Made by a program: the position numbers and the translations under genes | The notes under the pieces: model-generated | The model's database searches: none | What the model was told of the DNA's origin: nothing | The model's input: only the letters and a program-made list of their open reading frames with translations | In this document: in pieces, positions 20,373-28,694 of the stretch | Position numbering within the stretch: position 1 is the first letter of the stretch | How the letters are laid out: each line of letters opens with the position of its first letter | NCBI GenBank assembly: GCA_016787785.1 | Contig: JAEUTO010000004.1 | Location: 1 to 64,000 of the forward strand | DNA from: Bacteroidia bacterium | GTDB taxonomy: Bacteria > Bacteroidota > Bacteroidia > B-17B0 > Aurantibacillaceae | Direction: 5' to 3' | Length of the DNA: 64,000 bases

Positions 20373-20680
20373 AAAAGGTAATTGATTGGTGAAGCTCATA
20401 ATAAGAAATAGTTCAATAAATTATTTAAATATTTACTCTAATTTTGATGGAATAATTAAGCTAAAAAACAAGCTTACCAAAGAAGAAATAAATGTGAAAA
20501 TATATTTTGGTAAAAACTTGTTGCGTTATAAAAATGCACAATGTCAAATGGATAAAATATCTTATAAAGTAATTAGTCTTCAATAAATTTAATGTCGCAT
20601 AAGCCTTAAAACATGAATGTGAAATGTATAGCAGCAAATGGATGAAAAACCATTAAAACAGTTAATCAAATCCAAAAAAA

Positions 20681-20706
20681 GCCTCCGACTTATCGGAGGC
20701 TTTTTT
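20681..20706. terminator. Rho-independent terminator, probably bidirectional
   Basis: GCCTCCGA, a short TTA-type loop, then TCGGAGGC, flanked by an A-run on the left and a T-run on the right. Confidence 0.85.
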
Positions 20707-20733
20707 ATTTGTAGCTATATCATAGCTACAAAT
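20707..20733. promoter_or_regulatory. Operator-like palindrome before the Xre gene
   Basis: ATTTGTAGCTAT, 3 bp, ATAGCTACAAAT: a perfect 12-bp inverted repeat ending 22 bp before the Xre start. Autoregulation by the Xre protein is the likely use. Confidence 0.6.
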
Positions 20734-20755
20734 AACGTCTCTAAAAATCATTCAT

Positions 20756-20995
20756 TTGCGCAATTCTAAAAATATTATAGGTGAGATGATAAAACATCAA
20801 CGTACAAAATGTGGCTTTACTCAAAGTGAATTAGCCTCTAAATTAAATATTGATAAACAATATGTTTCTAAACTCGAAAACGGAAAAGTAAACATGACAC
20901 TCGATTATCTAGATAAAATAATTAAAAAATTAGGGGATAATCATCAAGATTTCTTCCAACTGGGGGCCAATCGAATTACTAAAAAACAAAGCTAA
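20756..20995 (+). CDS. Xre-family helix-turn-helix regulator
   Basis: A 79-residue HTH_3 protein: 'GEMIKHQRTKCGFTQSELA', then 'NIDKQYVSKLENGK' as recognition helix. The start is TTG at 20756; an ATG at 20786 is possible but would cut into the first helix. It is the first gene of a mobile-element module (RteC, excisionase-like, replication genes). It probably represses its own promoter through the palindrome at 20707-20733. Confidence 0.8.
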   Translation: MRNSKNIIGEMIKHQRTKCGFTQSELASKLNIDKQYVSKLENGKVNMTLDYLDKIIKKLGDNHQDFFQLGANRITKKQS

Positions 20996-21017
20996 ATGCA
21001 TCAAACTGAATACCGTT

Positions 21018-21860
21018 ATGGAGCAATATGAAAAAATAAATTCCGAACTCGAAGAACAGCTATTATTTATCACTCACGAAACAAATTGCTGCATAAAGCA
21101 GGCCGAACTTTCAGTCCCCATTTGCGCTAATGCCCTTGATGCGATTAAGAAGCGCGTGTACAAATTACCTTTCAAATCACCTAAAGACGAAATTTTCTTC
21201 TTCAAGTATCTTAAGCCAAAAATATCTTCTAGGTTAATTTATCATGTTCAGGTGTTTAATATTGAAACCCGTAAACCTTCCGGAACAAATCAACAACAAA
21301 AAAAGTATCTTTCGCGCCAACTAAAAAATATTAATCGCTTCGTTGAAGAAAATCTGGAATTTCACCAGTATTACCGAAGTAATAGTGTGTTCTTAGATGA
21401 AAAGTATTTTATACGTGGCAAAGCTGACCTGCATCTAATTCTCAATAATGGTTTTTATAATTACGATCCCAATTTCAACACCTCCCACGATCATATGGTT
21501 GCCCTCATAATTGCAAACGATAGGTTAACTATTTACATTCGTGATGAGATCAATAAATTAGAAAGGCAAAACAAATTAACAGATCAACAACAACATAACA
21601 ATCCTAAATTCACATGGACAGATTCTAAAACCTACCTCGTTGAACTCATATATGCACTCCACGCCATAGGTGCTATCGAAAACGGCAAACCAGATATAAA
21701 AGAAATAGCAACAACGTTCCAAAGGGTTTTCAATATCGATCTTGGTAATTACTATCACGCTTACATCGAAATCCGAAACCGTAAATCCGGCCGCACAAAA
21801 TTTTTAACCCTTCTTCAAGAAGCCCTCACCAAAAAAATGGACGAACAAGATGGTAAGTAG
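21018..21860 (+). CDS. RteC-domain protein of a conjugative/mobile element
   Basis: A 280-residue protein recognised by overall pattern: N-terminal helices ('EELEEQLLFITH'-like start), the core 'KYLKPKISSRLIYHVQVF', 'FHQYYRSNSVFLDEKYFIRG' and a winged-helix-like C-terminus ('FTWTDSKTYLVELIYALHA'). RteC of CTnDOT-type elements activates excision genes in Bacteroides. Many Bacteroidota genomes carry stand-alone relatives next to Xre regulators, as here. It lies 22 bp after the Xre gene, probably in one transcript. Confidence 0.85.
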   Translation: MEQYEKINSELEEQLLFITHETNCCIKQAELSVPICANALDAIKKRVYKLPFKSPKDEIFFFKYLKPKISSRLIYHVQVFNIETRKPSGTNQQQKKYLSRQLKNINRFVEENLEFHQYYRSNSVFLDEKYFIRGKADLHLILNNGFYNYDPNFNTSHDHMVALIIANDRLTIYIRDEINKLERQNKLTDQQQHNNPKFTWTDSKTYLVELIYALHAIGAIENGKPDIKEIATTFQRVFNIDLGNYYHAYIEIRNRKSGRTKFLTLLQEALTKKMDEQDGK

Positions 21861-21870
21861 TCTCCCTCTC

Positions 21871-21892
21871 CGGTTGCTGAGCGGAGTCGAAG
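21871..21892 (+). repeat. Dispersed small repeat (TGCTGAGCGGAGTCGAAGC type)
   Basis: The unit CGGTTGCTGAGCGGAGTCGA recurs in related form inside the CDS at 22893-22914 and, as a CCTGAGCGTAGTCGAAGG variant, at 37983-38000. Confidence 0.6.
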
Positions 21893-21971
21893 CATTTTTC
21901 TTTCCCAACTAGGATAATAGTACGAAACAAAATAAATCATTCTATACATTTTTGCGCCATAAACATTTATT

Positions 21972-22271
21972 ATGGCAATAGACATCTTAACAAAAGACGA
22001 TTTAAACAGTTTTAAAAGCGAACTGTTCGCAGAACTAAAGAGTATTCTGAAGATCAAAAACTCCCATCCTCAACAAAAGGAGTGGCTAAAATCCTACGAG
22101 GTACGTAAGCTCTTAAGTATTTCTCCTGGTAAACTTCAAAACATGCGTGTTAACGGCACTATAGCCTTTACGCAAATTGGTGGTTTAATGTTTTACAAGT
22201 ACGATGATATTGTAAAACTCATGGAGGAAAACAAAAGTCAACGACCATTAATTGCACGGTATGGCAAATGA
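21972..22271 (+). CDS. Excisionase-like helix-turn-helix protein
   Basis: A 99-residue protein with an N-terminal coiled segment and a winged-helix domain of the MerR/excisionase type: 'WLKSYEVRKLLSISPGKLQN', 'MRVNGTIAFTQIGGLMFY', 'YDDIVKLME'. Such proteins are standard in Bacteroidota integrative elements, where they control excision or replication. It overlaps the next gene by 4 bp. A close paralogue lies at 37610-37894. Confidence 0.82.
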   Translation: MAIDILTKDDLNSFKSELFAELKSILKIKNSHPQQKEWLKSYEVRKLLSISPGKLQNMRVNGTIAFTQIGGLMFYKYDDIVKLMEENKSQRPLIARYGK

Positions 22272-23185
22272 ATTACATCATTCATTTAAACAAAACCTTC
22301 GCCATTTTTTGTGAGGACGAGAGGTTAACCCCCTTTCATGTAAGTCTGTATTTTAGTTTGTTCCAGTATTGGAACATGGCCAAGTTTCGTAATCCAATTT
22401 CAATTAGTCGCGATGAATTAATGCGCGCTTCAAAAATTGGCTCTGTAAATACATATATCCGAAGTATAAAGGATCTGCATAACTGGAACTACATAAAATA
22501 CATCCCCTCTTACAATCCGCAAAAAGGGTCACAGGTTTACCTGTACACATTTGATAATAGTAGTAATAATAGTAACGATAACAGTAATAATAATGGTTCT
22601 GATATATCTAATAATAAAGGCTCTGATAAAGCTAATAAGAAAGGTGCTGATAATACTGGTGAAAAACCGGTGATACCTTCTATAAACAGTTTAAACAATA
22701 CAAACAAACTAAACATTAAAAACGAAGATGAGCACAAGCGATCAAAAAATTCTAACAAATCTATTTCTCTTCATGGTCGGAAAACTAATGGAGGAAGAGG
22801 GTCAAAAAAAGTTGAGGCGCCAGCCGAAATCCCGAGCGTTAGCCTCGGGAAAAAAGATTCCGGCCAAAAAGAAAATGCAAACTCTACCCCGTCGGTTGCT
22901 GAGCTTGCCGAAGCACCAACCCTCAACGAAATCAAGATCTATTTTGTCGAAAACAAATGGCCGCTCCTTGAAGCTGAAAAGTTCTTCAATCACTATGAGA
23001 GTAACGGTTGGTTGGTTGCCGGAAAAACCCCAATGAAAAACTGGAAAGCCTCATCCGCCAACTGGATGATTAACTCAAAAAACTTTGGTACTGGTAAATC
23101 ACCCCTCTCCTTGGGAGAGGGGAAGGGGGTGAGGCCAGGTAAACTCCAAACCTCAAACGATAAAAACTATGCAGACCCATTATGA
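22268..23185 (+). CDS. Mobile-element replication/regulatory protein with repeat-filled linker
   Basis: A 305-residue protein. Residues 1-95 form a winged-helix-like domain ('LTPFHVSLYFSLFQYWN', 'ISRDELMRASKIGSVNTYIR') as in replication-initiation or transcription factors of Bacteroidota elements. Residues about 98-215 are low-complexity, rich in Asn, Ser and Lys. The C-terminal domain ('IKIYFVENKWPLLEAEKFFN', 'NWKASSANWM') resembles DnaT/DnaD-like helicase-loading tails. Small palindromic repeats are embedded in frame in the linker and near the end. It overlaps the DnaC-like ATPase gene by 17 bp, which supports a joint replication role. Confidence 0.75.
   Translation: MNYIIHLNKTFAIFCEDERLTPFHVSLYFSLFQYWNMAKFRNPISISRDELMRASKIGSVNTYIRSIKDLHNWNYIKYIPSYNPQKGSQVYLYTFDNSSNNSNDNSNNNGSDISNNKGSDKANKKGADNTGEKPVIPSINSLNNTNKLNIKNEDEHKRSKNSNKSISLHGRKTNGGRGSKKVEAPAEIPSVSLGKKDSGQKENANSTPSVAELAEAPTLNEIKIYFVENKWPLLEAEKFFNHYESNGWLVAGKTPMKNWKASSANWMINSKNFGTGKSPLSLGEGKGVRPGKLQTSNDKNYADPL
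22831..22849 (+). repeat. Palindrome inside coding sequence
   Basis: CCCGAG, 7 nt, CTCGGG. It lies in frame within the linker of the gene at 22268-23185. Confidence 0.7.
23102..23122 (+). repeat. CCCCTCTCC/GGAGAGGGG palindrome inside coding sequence
   Basis: A 9-bp stem with a TTG loop, followed by AAGGGGGTGAGGC. A related element with the same CCCCTCTCC arm and trailing GGGGTGAGGC occurs at 23803-23838, between genes. This is a dispersed repeat family. Confidence 0.75.
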
Positions 23186-23783
23186 TTACGATAAGGCCAT
23201 CGAATGGTTGTGCCAACGTGGTAAGGAAAACTATGGCGGACATTTCACAATTCTTGATAGTGATCGCGAGCTCATCATCAAACTCATTTGCTATTTTCTT
23301 AAAGACGAACCAAAAATGAAACACTATGAAATTAATCCAAACAAAGGAATTCTCCTCAATGGGCCTATCGGTTGTGGTAAAACCTCCTTAATGTCGCTCA
23401 TGCGATTTTACGAACCGGCCAATCAACGTTTCAATATTAAATCATGCCGCGATATTAGTTTTGATTTCATTCAAAGCGGTTATGATGCCATTCATCGTTA
23501 CAGTCGCCGCTCATTCGAGCAGCACAATCCTTTAACCTGGTGTTTTGATGATCTTGGTACCGAAAGTAATTTGAAGTATTATGGCAACGAATGCAACGTA
23601 ATGGCCGAGGTTTTGCTTTCAAGATATGATCTATTCGTAAGTCGCAAGCTCCTTACTCACCTAACAACAAATCTAAGCGCAAGTGAAATCGAAGAACAGT
23701 ATGGCAATCGCGTTCGCTCACGCCTAAGAGAAATGTTCAACCTCATAGCATTCGATAAAACAACTAGAGACAAACGAAAATAA
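23169..23783 (+). CDS. DnaC-like AAA+ ATPase (helicase loader type)
   Basis: A 204-residue protein with Walker A 'GPIGCGKTS', Walker B 'WCFDDLG' and a sensor-like 'THLTTNLSASE', ending in 'YGNRVRSRLREMFNLIAFD' with an arginine-finger-like stretch. This fits DnaC/IstB-type ATPases. The gene before it encodes a DnaT/DnaD-like protein, so together they may load helicase at the origin of a mobile element. An IstB transposition helper is less likely, since no IstA is present here. Confidence 0.83.
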   Translation: MQTHYDYDKAIEWLCQRGKENYGGHFTILDSDRELIIKLICYFLKDEPKMKHYEINPNKGILLNGPIGCGKTSLMSLMRFYEPANQRFNIKSCRDISFDFIQSGYDAIHRYSRRSFEQHNPLTWCFDDLGTESNLKYYGNECNVMAEVLLSRYDLFVSRKLLTHLTTNLSASEIEEQYGNRVRSRLREMFNLIAFDKTTRDKRK

Positions 23784-23802
23784 ATCCATTTTGCATCTTC
23801 TT

Positions 23803-23838
23803 CCCCTCTCCAAAGGCGAGGGGACCGAGGGGTGAGGC
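23803..23838 (+). repeat. Dispersed CCCCTCTCC repeat between genes
   Basis: CCCCTCTCC, a short spacer, GAGGGG, then GAGGGGTGAGGC. It is related to the copy at 23102-23122. Confidence 0.65.
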
Positions 23839-23855
23839 TTAAAACTAAAGTAAAT

Positions 23856-24575
23856 ATGAAAACAACAAACACACCAGGCCCCGATCTACGTGATTACAGC
23901 CAATTAGAAAAAGAAAACAAATTAGTATTATCTTACTTAACTATCCGAAAGCTCATTGGTATATTGGGTTTTTTCTTTCCATTAATCTTAGTCCTCGGTT
24001 CCATTATTTTTGGACATTGCAATCATATCGAAATTTCAATCAGTAATTATTACCATACCAACATGCGCGATGTGTTCGTTGGTTATGTGTGTATACTCTC
24101 CATATTTTTATTCTCTTACAAAGGATATGATATAGCAGATAGAGTTACATCAGCCCTCACCGGAATATTTGGAGTAATCGTTGCGTTAATGCCAACTAAC
24201 TTAAAAATCAGTAATGGCATCATTCCACAATGCAACATTTGGTGTGATGTTGAACGGCATTCAGTAATCGGAACAATTCACCTCATCGCAGCAGGCTTAT
24301 TTATTTTAGGAATGGCATACTTCACTTTATTTCTCTTCACCAAAGGTGAAACATATCCTACAGCTCAAAAGTTAATCAGAAACAAAATTTACAAAGGCGC
24401 CGGCTACGTAATGATCACTTGCGTCGCTATCCTTAGTATATTTTTCCTCTTGCCAGATAACATTAGTCAACCACTCCTCAAATACAAACCCGTCTTTTGC
24501 CTCGAAACTATCGCATTCGTAGTCTTCGGCTTCTCATGGCTGGTAAAAGGAGGGGTGTTATATAATGACAAATAA
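23856..24575 (+). CDS. DUF998-like multi-pass membrane protein
   Basis: About 239 residues from the ATG at 23856. I count six or seven hydrophobic helices, beginning 'LIGILGFFFPLILVLGSIIF' and ending 'LETIAFVVFGFSWLV'. A 'SISNYYHTNMRDVFVG' motif follows the first helix, as in DUF998-type proteins. The function of this family is unknown. It is convergent with the ubiquitin-like operon and separated from it by 30 bp. An upstream start at 23832 would overlap the dispersed repeat, so I prefer the internal ATG. Confidence 0.65.
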   Translation: MKTTNTPGPDLRDYSQLEKENKLVLSYLTIRKLIGILGFFFPLILVLGSIIFGHCNHIEISISNYYHTNMRDVFVGYVCILSIFLFSYKGYDIADRVTSALTGIFGVIVALMPTNLKISNGIIPQCNIWCDVERHSVIGTIHLIAAGLFILGMAYFTLFLFTKGETYPTAQKLIRNKIYKGAGYVMITCVAILSIFFLLPDNISQPLLKYKPVFCLETIAFVVFGFSWLVKGGVLYNDK

Positions 24576-24605
24576 ATGGAACTATTCTTTTCAACTGAAG
24601 TTTAT

Positions 24606-25298
24606 TTACTTTTTAAGAGATAAAAATTGTTCAAAGAAAATTTTAGCATACGTTTTCCCATAATAATTTATTAATGACTTACTACTTAATAAGATTATCA
24701 AATAAATTAGAGCAAGCAGAACAGCAGTAAATTGTAGGGCTCTATTTTCGATAGCGACTGAATAAAATATTGTTCCAATTGAAAAAATAAAAGCAAGCAA
24801 ACTTCCTCCTATAAGATTTCGCATGAAGCCATATTCAATGTTGTGCTGAAGTAAGAGACGATTATCCCTCAGATCATTTCTCCCCAGCGACAAACATGAG
24901 GCAATTAATTTTCTTGCTCGAAGCTCATCAACTTTTTCAGCATCAAAATCTAAAAGATTAATATTATAATATTGTTGTATTCGTTCACGAATTGTGTTTT
25001 TTATACTCTCTTCTAAAGTTAGATCATAGCCCATTAATTGATTTACCGTTGGCATTTTTAGTTCGTCATGGAAATATATTCTTTGAAATACCTCCTTTGC
25101 CAACAGCCGATTAATCTGTACCATTAAAAATATCAGAGCCCCGGATATACCAATGTTAATAAGAATCTGAAAAATTGAACTTAGTGGTATAAGGCTATTA
25201 GCATTGTTAAGTAAGAAAAAGTTAGTTAACACTAATAGTGGAATACAAGTTAAAAGTGTAGGGAACAAACGTGCGTTTAAATAATATTTCGTTATCAT
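24606..25298 (-). CDS. Four-helix membrane protein, last gene of the ubiquitin-like operon
   Basis: A 230-residue protein I do not recognise. Two hydrophobic helices are near the N-terminus (about 12-30 and 38-60), then a soluble charged middle of about 85 residues, then two more helices (about 148-170 and 178-200) and a basic tail. It starts 3 bp after the E2-E1-JAB gene, so it is translated from the same message. A membrane-acting effector or an anchor for the operon's enzymes is possible. Resemblance to SLATT-type two-helix effectors is weak. Confidence 0.7.
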   Translation of the reverse strand: MITKYYLNARLFPTLLTCIPLLVLTNFFLLNNANSLIPLSSIFQILINIGISGALIFLMVQINRLLAKEVFQRIYFHDELKMPTVNQLMGYDLTLEESIKNTIRERIQQYYNINLLDFDAEKVDELRARKLIASCLSLGRNDLRDNRLLLQHNIEYGFMRNLIGGSLLAFIFSIGTIFYSVAIENRALQFTAVLLALIYLIILLSSKSLINYYGKTYAKIFFEQFLSLKK

Positions 25299-25301
25299 AG
25301 C

Positions 25302-27533
25302 TTATTCAAATATAAAAGGTAATATTTTTCCATTGGACACAATAATTGACAGGGTTGGAATTGGAACTTTATCGTTAATTACCTTTAGCTCTGCAACATT
25401 TGATCTATCCTGTCCGCTTAATGAATCAAGACCCATTGGATGCGAGTGCCATTCACCAATATAGCCAATTAATCCCCCTGTTCTTTTTTTAATTTCATCA
25501 ATTGCATTTGGCAAATTGTGTACCCCTCGATAGAAACATGCACATTCAGCAATGCTATCCGAAGGAGCGTCAATTAGGTCAAAAACATGCACAACCTTTG
25601 TTTTATAATTTACCAGACCAACTAACACGCCGGCTGCTTCTTTAGGTTTTAAAATACTGGAGGCTTCATGTATCCTACTACTAATCCCATCTGCCATTCT
25701 AATATTCCAACTTTTATCATTTATGCATGCATAGTTTTCAAATGGCTTTACTATAACTAAATTGCTTTTTACGATATATGGAAATTCATCCGAACGATTG
25801 TTTAAATAAACATAACCATAATTAACTTTTGCGGTATCGGATATTAATTTTGAAAAAATAGCGGCATGCAAAGATATATCATCATCGGCTATTAATACTG
25901 TAGTTGAACTACATCCTAAGCCAACTGGTAAGTTTTCCAACTCTGTTGTCGAATCATATTGTCTCCATGCTTCAATCTCTGGATATGATAGCGCTGCAAA
26001 ATAGGTATAATTAACAAGGTCATCAATGCGCGGATTTCTGTCCTTGCCTTCTTTGTATAAAAGCCCTAATGTGCCTTTGTGCACAATTTCAGCTCTAAAT
26101 AAAAGTTGGTTTTGAATGTTTGGATTTACTGTAAGCCAATTTTGCACATTCAATGACGCAGTCGAATCTACAATAACTTGGTGTTCATTAAAATCAGATG
26201 CCTCTAATGTCAGAAGATCCTGAGGTATAGCTTTTAAATTTTTTGTTTGTTGAACTTCGAAATAGTCTTGCGCTTCTTTAATAAGGGCAACTGCTTTATT
26301 TTTACCAAGTCGACCGCTATGCAAAGAATGACGAGCAAGATTATGATGTAAGAAAATATCTTTGTCAACAATGGTCATTTTATTATTACCGCCTCTTAAA
26401 TTATGCATAAAAATTTTAGATCCTAGTGCACCACCACCTAAAAATAATATTTTTTCTCTATTTTCTTTACCGGAAATCCTACTTGCCAATTCGGAAGTAA
26501 AAGGCTCAATATGGCTTTGGTTTTTTACTTCGGCATTTTTTGGTATTTTCATTCCTTGTACATTAGACCCTAAAATTGTAAAATTTAAGAACTCTACATC
26601 GCCTTCATATCCCACAATTTTTTTCGGCCTTTTTAAAGCCAATATTACAGGTATACGCCTTCTAGTATTAAGTTTGTTAGTTATGTAAAATTTTAAAGCC
26701 AGTTTTATATCGATTGAAAATTGATCACAGAAGTTTTCGAAATCTTCAAGTGTTTTTGGTAAATCAGTTTGATAATCTGAAAACGTTTCTTCTTTATCTG
26801 ACCAACATAAAATCGAAAGTATTGGGTTTTCAACAGGCTTTAATTTTTTTAATTCGGCCATAGCTTCAAGCGTTACTTTTAACGCAATCAAAGGTAGCGC
26901 TTCAAAACTTTTATAAGATAACCCATCCTTTGAATTAGCCCCAACAGATCCAAATAAAATAGCAAAATTAAATTCTGGTGCTACTGAATTTTTTTTAGTT
27001 ACAATTTCATACAATTTATTATACTGATATGAATGAATACCATTATAAGAATCCAACCTAGTAGGATCAAATTCATTGCCGTCTGTACCTAATAAACCGG
27101 ACCCAGCTTTATAAAGCCATAACTTAATACTATTTATAAAGCCCTCAATCGTATGTTCAGCAAACCAATCGTTTTGGCCATTTCTATTAATACATAAAAC
27201 CGCTTGGTCAGCTACGGCATATAAATGTGGTAGTCTTGTTTTCGGAAAATCCTTGCGATCACTATGAACTTTTGGTGCAATAAATGGATAATAGTTTTTT
27301 GAAACCATCAATAATAAAGGCTCTACTTCTCTTATATCAATATCATCCACCGTGCCACCGCTCGGTAGAGACACTTCTATCGTAATTGGTATTGCAACCC
27401 GGCCAGTATCACCATCAAACAATTTTCCTCCGGTATATACACCCAAATCCTTTAACTTGGATATTAGAAAGTTTATAGCAGGGCTTAATGTGCCTTTATG
27501 TTCAGATAGAGAAGTACTATATAAGTTATCCAT
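25302..27533 (-). CDS. E2-E1-JAB fusion: ubiquitin-like conjugation enzyme with built-in isopeptidase
   Basis: A 743-residue, three-part protein. Residues about 1-150 look like a bacterial E2 (UBC) domain with Cys114 in 'AVLCINRNGQNDW' as candidate catalytic residue. Residues about 355-600 are a ThiF/E1 domain: 'GGGALGS' (366-372), Asp390, 'NLAR' (398-401), 'VDST' (455-458) and candidate Cys541 in 'GLGCSST'. Residues about 620-743 are a JAB/MPN peptidase with a full JAMM set: Glu632, His696, His698, Ser706 and Asp709 ('HSHP...SGQD'). It should adenylate a protein C-terminus, transfer it to a target and also cleave the product. CBASS uses separate Cap2 (E2-E1) and Cap3 (JAB); here all are in one chain. 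Its start overlaps the stop of the metallo-hydrolase gene (ATGGATAA). Confidence 0.9.
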   Translation of the reverse strand: MDNLYSTSLSEHKGTLSPAINFLISKLKDLGVYTGGKLFDGDTGRVAIPITIEVSLPSGGTVDDIDIREVEPLLLMVSKNYYPFIAPKVHSDRKDFPKTRLPHLYAVADQAVLCINRNGQNDWFAEHTIEGFINSIKLWLYKAGSGLLGTDGNEFDPTRLDSYNGIHSYQYNKLYEIVTKKNSVAPEFNFAILFGSVGANSKDGLSYKSFEALPLIALKVTLEAMAELKKLKPVENPILSILCWSDKEETFSDYQTDLPKTLEDFENFCDQFSIDIKLALKFYITNKLNTRRRIPVILALKRPKKIVGYEGDVEFLNFTILGSNVQGMKIPKNAEVKNQSHIEPFTSELASRISGKENREKILFLGGGALGSKIFMHNLRGGNNKMTIVDKDIFLHHNLARHSLHSGRLGKNKAVALIKEAQDYFEVQQTKNLKAIPQDLLTLEASDFNEHQVIVDSTASLNVQNWLTVNPNIQNQLLFRAEIVHKGTLGLLYKEGKDRNPRIDDLVNYTYFAALSYPEIEAWRQYDSTTELENLPVGLGCSSTTVLIADDDISLHAAIFSKLISDTAKVNYGYVYLNNRSDEFPYIVKSNLVIVKPFENYACINDKSWNIRMADGISSRIHEASSILKPKEAAGVLVGLVNYKTKVVHVFDLIDAPSDSIAECACFYRGVHNLPNAIDEIKKRTGGLIGYIGEWHSHPMGLDSLSGQDRSNVAELKVINDKVPIPTLSIIVSNGKILPFIFE

Positions 27534-28692
27534 GTTTAATTACGGTAGAAGCTGCCCCTGTGCCGCCTGCTGAACCAATTGAATTAGAATTTGTCGTTTT
27601 TGGTGGTCTTGAAGGGCCTTTAGCTGTAATAATAAACTCAATAGGTTGCGGAGTCTTGTCGTTAACATCATCGGTATCAGTATTAAGAAACTTATCTTTC
27701 CCAACCTTCTTTATATACTCTTCCTTAGCTTCGTAGTGTGGTGGATTATCATCATCATCAATAATTTCTTTACTGGATGCTATTACAATTGCATTCTTAC
27801 GTTTGTAATCTAAGACCTTCAGTGAATTCTCTTTTGGATCAGGATGTTCATCCTGAGGCGTTTCATTAAAAAATGACCAGGAGCAATGATGAGGAGCTAA
27901 AAACAGATCCCAATCCAAGGCTTTTTGTGTTTGATGATTTTTCTTTCTTTCAGTTTTCTCTAAAATTACTTCCCATGACTCATGATCCGAATCTCCACCA
28001 AACATTGCTAAACAAATATATTCAGTATCAACGGCGTGATTTTTAAAACGAGCCTGAAATACAATACTAGGAGTGTTTTTATTGTTAGCATCTTCTATTT
28101 GAACTTTAAAAGGTGCATGGATGAAAATTGAAAATTTATTCTGCTCCTTATTATTGATGTTAGTAACAACTGTTCCTGGAGTTTGACGCAAATGATCAAG
28201 ATCTTTATAATCTTTATTAGCGCCGTCATATCCAATAATGTAAATACGATTACCCGGTTCATTTCTGTTTGGATCTTTATCTTTATGTAGCTTAAGACGG
28301 CGTTCTGCTTCGGTTTGTACGATATCCTCGTCGTCGTTAGAAGATTCCTCTGCAATCATTGGGGAAAACCATAGCTCGTCTATAATAATTTCACCATCTT
28401 TTCTGTTTTTTTCACCATACTTTTTTGGATCACCTTGGTAAAAATTATTTTCGAATCCTCTGCAATGATCTTCATCTCCATGAGTAAGAACAAATACATC
28501 AACATAAGGATTACTATTTCTTTTTTGTATGGAGTTTAAAAGATCTTCTTTCACATCATACATAGTTTTATCTTTATCACCTTTTGATCCTTCACGAATG
28601 TTACAATCCACTAAGATGGTTGTATTATCTTCAAGTGTAATTAGTGACATATCACCATTGCCTGTTGGGTAGTATTTTATTTTTGCATTCAT
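27526..28692 (-). CDS. ComEC-like metallo-beta-lactamase-fold hydrolase with glycine-ended tail
   Basis: A 388-residue soluble protein. It has the metal-binding motif 'THGDEDH' (70-76), an acidic 'FGGDSDHESW' strand (231-240) and 'APHHCS' (266-271), matching the MBL domain of ComEC/Rec2-type proteins that cut nucleic acids or nucleotides. The last 30 residues are Gly/Ser/Thr/Ala-rich and probably disordered, ending '...STVIKHG'. The terminal Gly recalls ubiquitin-like proteins and CD-NTases that are conjugated through their C-terminus. The gene overlaps the E2-E1-JAB gene by 8 bp. Activity and substrate are not shown by sequence. Confidence 0.85.
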   Translation of the reverse strand: MNAKIKYYPTGNGDMSLITLEDNTTILVDCNIREGSKGDKDKTMYDVKEDLLNSIQKRNSNPYVDVFVLTHGDEDHCRGFENNFYQGDPKKYGEKNRKDGEIIIDELWFSPMIAEESSNDDEDIVQTEAERRLKLHKDKDPNRNEPGNRIYIIGYDGANKDYKDLDHLRQTPGTVVTNINNKEQNKFSIFIHAPFKVQIEDANNKNTPSIVFQARFKNHAVDTEYICLAMFGGDSDHESWEVILEKTERKKNHQTQKALDWDLFLAPHHCSWSFFNETPQDEHPDPKENSLKVLDYKRKNAIVIASSKEIIDDDDNPPHYEAKEEYIKKVGKDKFLNTDTDDVNDKTPQPIEFIITAKGPSRPPKTTNSNSIGSAGGTGAASTVIKHG

Positions 28693-28694
28693 AA

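Noticed and set aside
20386-20586. A 66-residue frame with TTG/GTG start after the NTF2-like gene
   Set aside because: No recognised motif, non-ATG start, very AT-rich lysine/asparagine composition typical of chance frames. I would not call it a gene.
22728-23036. Second protein in another frame across the DnaT/DnaD-like gene
   Set aside because: It is Lys/Arg-rich and follows the repeat elements; the main frame has recognisable domains at both ends.
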